This document shows positions 52,744 to 52,941 of a stretch of DNA of 52,941 nucleotides, piece by piece (position 1 is the stretch's first letter; each line of letters begins with the position of its first letter). A program made the translations under genes and the position numbers. The DNA comes from Methylobacterium sp. J-030. Lineage in GTDB: Bacteria > Pseudomonadota > Alphaproteobacteria > Rhizobiales > Beijerinckiaceae. A model generated the notes under the pieces. That model did no database searches. It was not told where the DNA came from and was given only the letters and a program-made list of their open reading frames with translations. The stretch lies in the NCBI RefSeq assembly GCF_022829545.1, contig NZ_JAKSYM010000262.1:1-52941 (forward strand), read 5' to 3'.

Positions 52744-52941
52744 CTACACCGTCGCCGTCTGCATGTTCCTGAGGGCCAGCGCGTACAGCCCGTCCGCCTG
52801 CTTGGTGAAGGCGTCGGCGTGCTCCCGCGGCGTCTGGCTGCCGGTGATGTCAACTTTGAAGCTGTTGTGCTGGGTCAGGGACCGGCTGCTGCTCGACGTG
52901 CTGTTGTTCGTCACGGGGCTGGCCCCGACCGGCGCCGGCTG
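52744..52941 (-). CDS. C-terminal part of a phage-like tail protein (runs off the window)
   Basis: The minus-strand frame stays open from the right edge to the stop at 52744, giving 65 residues that end SFKVDITGSQTPREHADAFT then KQADGLYALALRNMQTATV. The pattern of a short strand followed by an (R/A)-x-x-AD-x-x-x-(R/K)QAD helix is what I expect at the end of tail tape-measure or minor tail proteins. No ATG lies inside the window, so the gene begins outside it. Family assignment is tentative. Confidence 0.5.
   Translation of the reverse strand, partial: QPAPVGASPVTNNSTSSSSRSLTQHNSFKVDITGSQTPREHADAFTKQADGLYALALRNMQTATV

Overview
The window looks like chromosome of a Methylobacterium-type alphaproteobacterium (Hyphomicrobiales). 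The reasons are the very high GC of most of it, the gene repertoire (Kdo hydroxylase, MmcB, RlmN, split glyQ/glyS, DUF29, CGFS glutaredoxin next to BolA and PurL), and several families of palindromic intergenic repeats. The species is not assignable from sequence reading alone.

Positions 1-37072 are mostly ordinary chromosome. The order is: kdoO-like/ABM pair, an HTH protein, an MscS remnant split by a repeat, a vapBC module divergent from recQ, purL-bolA-DUF29-grxD, a methyltransferase divergent from rlmN, then a complete tetronate (D-erythronate/L-threonate) catabolic cluster at about 12460-20255. That cluster has denD, otnK, otnI, ltnD and an MFS carrier on the minus strand, with a LacI regulator and otnC divergent from them; a perfect 16-bp palindrome in the divergent gap is the likely operator. 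Next come glyQ and glyS with a Fic enzyme gene between them, a GNAT enzyme, an Na+/H+ antiporter, mmcB, a DedA/B12-binding-protein pair, pdxY, OsmC, PhzF, NUDIX and glgX.

At 36983-37072 there is a tRNA-Ser(GGA). From its 3' end to the right edge the DNA changes character: lower and patchy GC, small unrecognised genes, and a phage-like fragment at the edge. This reads as accessory or island DNA. It holds (a) a three-gene minus-strand operon of unknown function; (b) a small ribbon-helix-helix-like regulator with its own inverted-repeat operator; (c) a compact AT-rich three-gene operon (39164-41758) of two unknown proteins plus a full calcineurin-type metallophosphoesterase; (d) a run of five intrinsic-terminator hairpins, all facing the minus strand; (e) an outer-membrane beta-barrel-like protein, an MBL hydrolase and an HNH endonuclease; and (f) a four-gene overlapping operon (48809-52618) of a NodU/TobZ-type carbamoyltransferase, two unrecognised small proteins and an SGNH hydrolase.

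The best candidates for something undescribed are operon (c), whose first protein has a C-terminal segment reminiscent of the COMM domain, and operon (f), a probable modification or small-molecule pathway. Both are inferences from sequence reading; no database search was possible.
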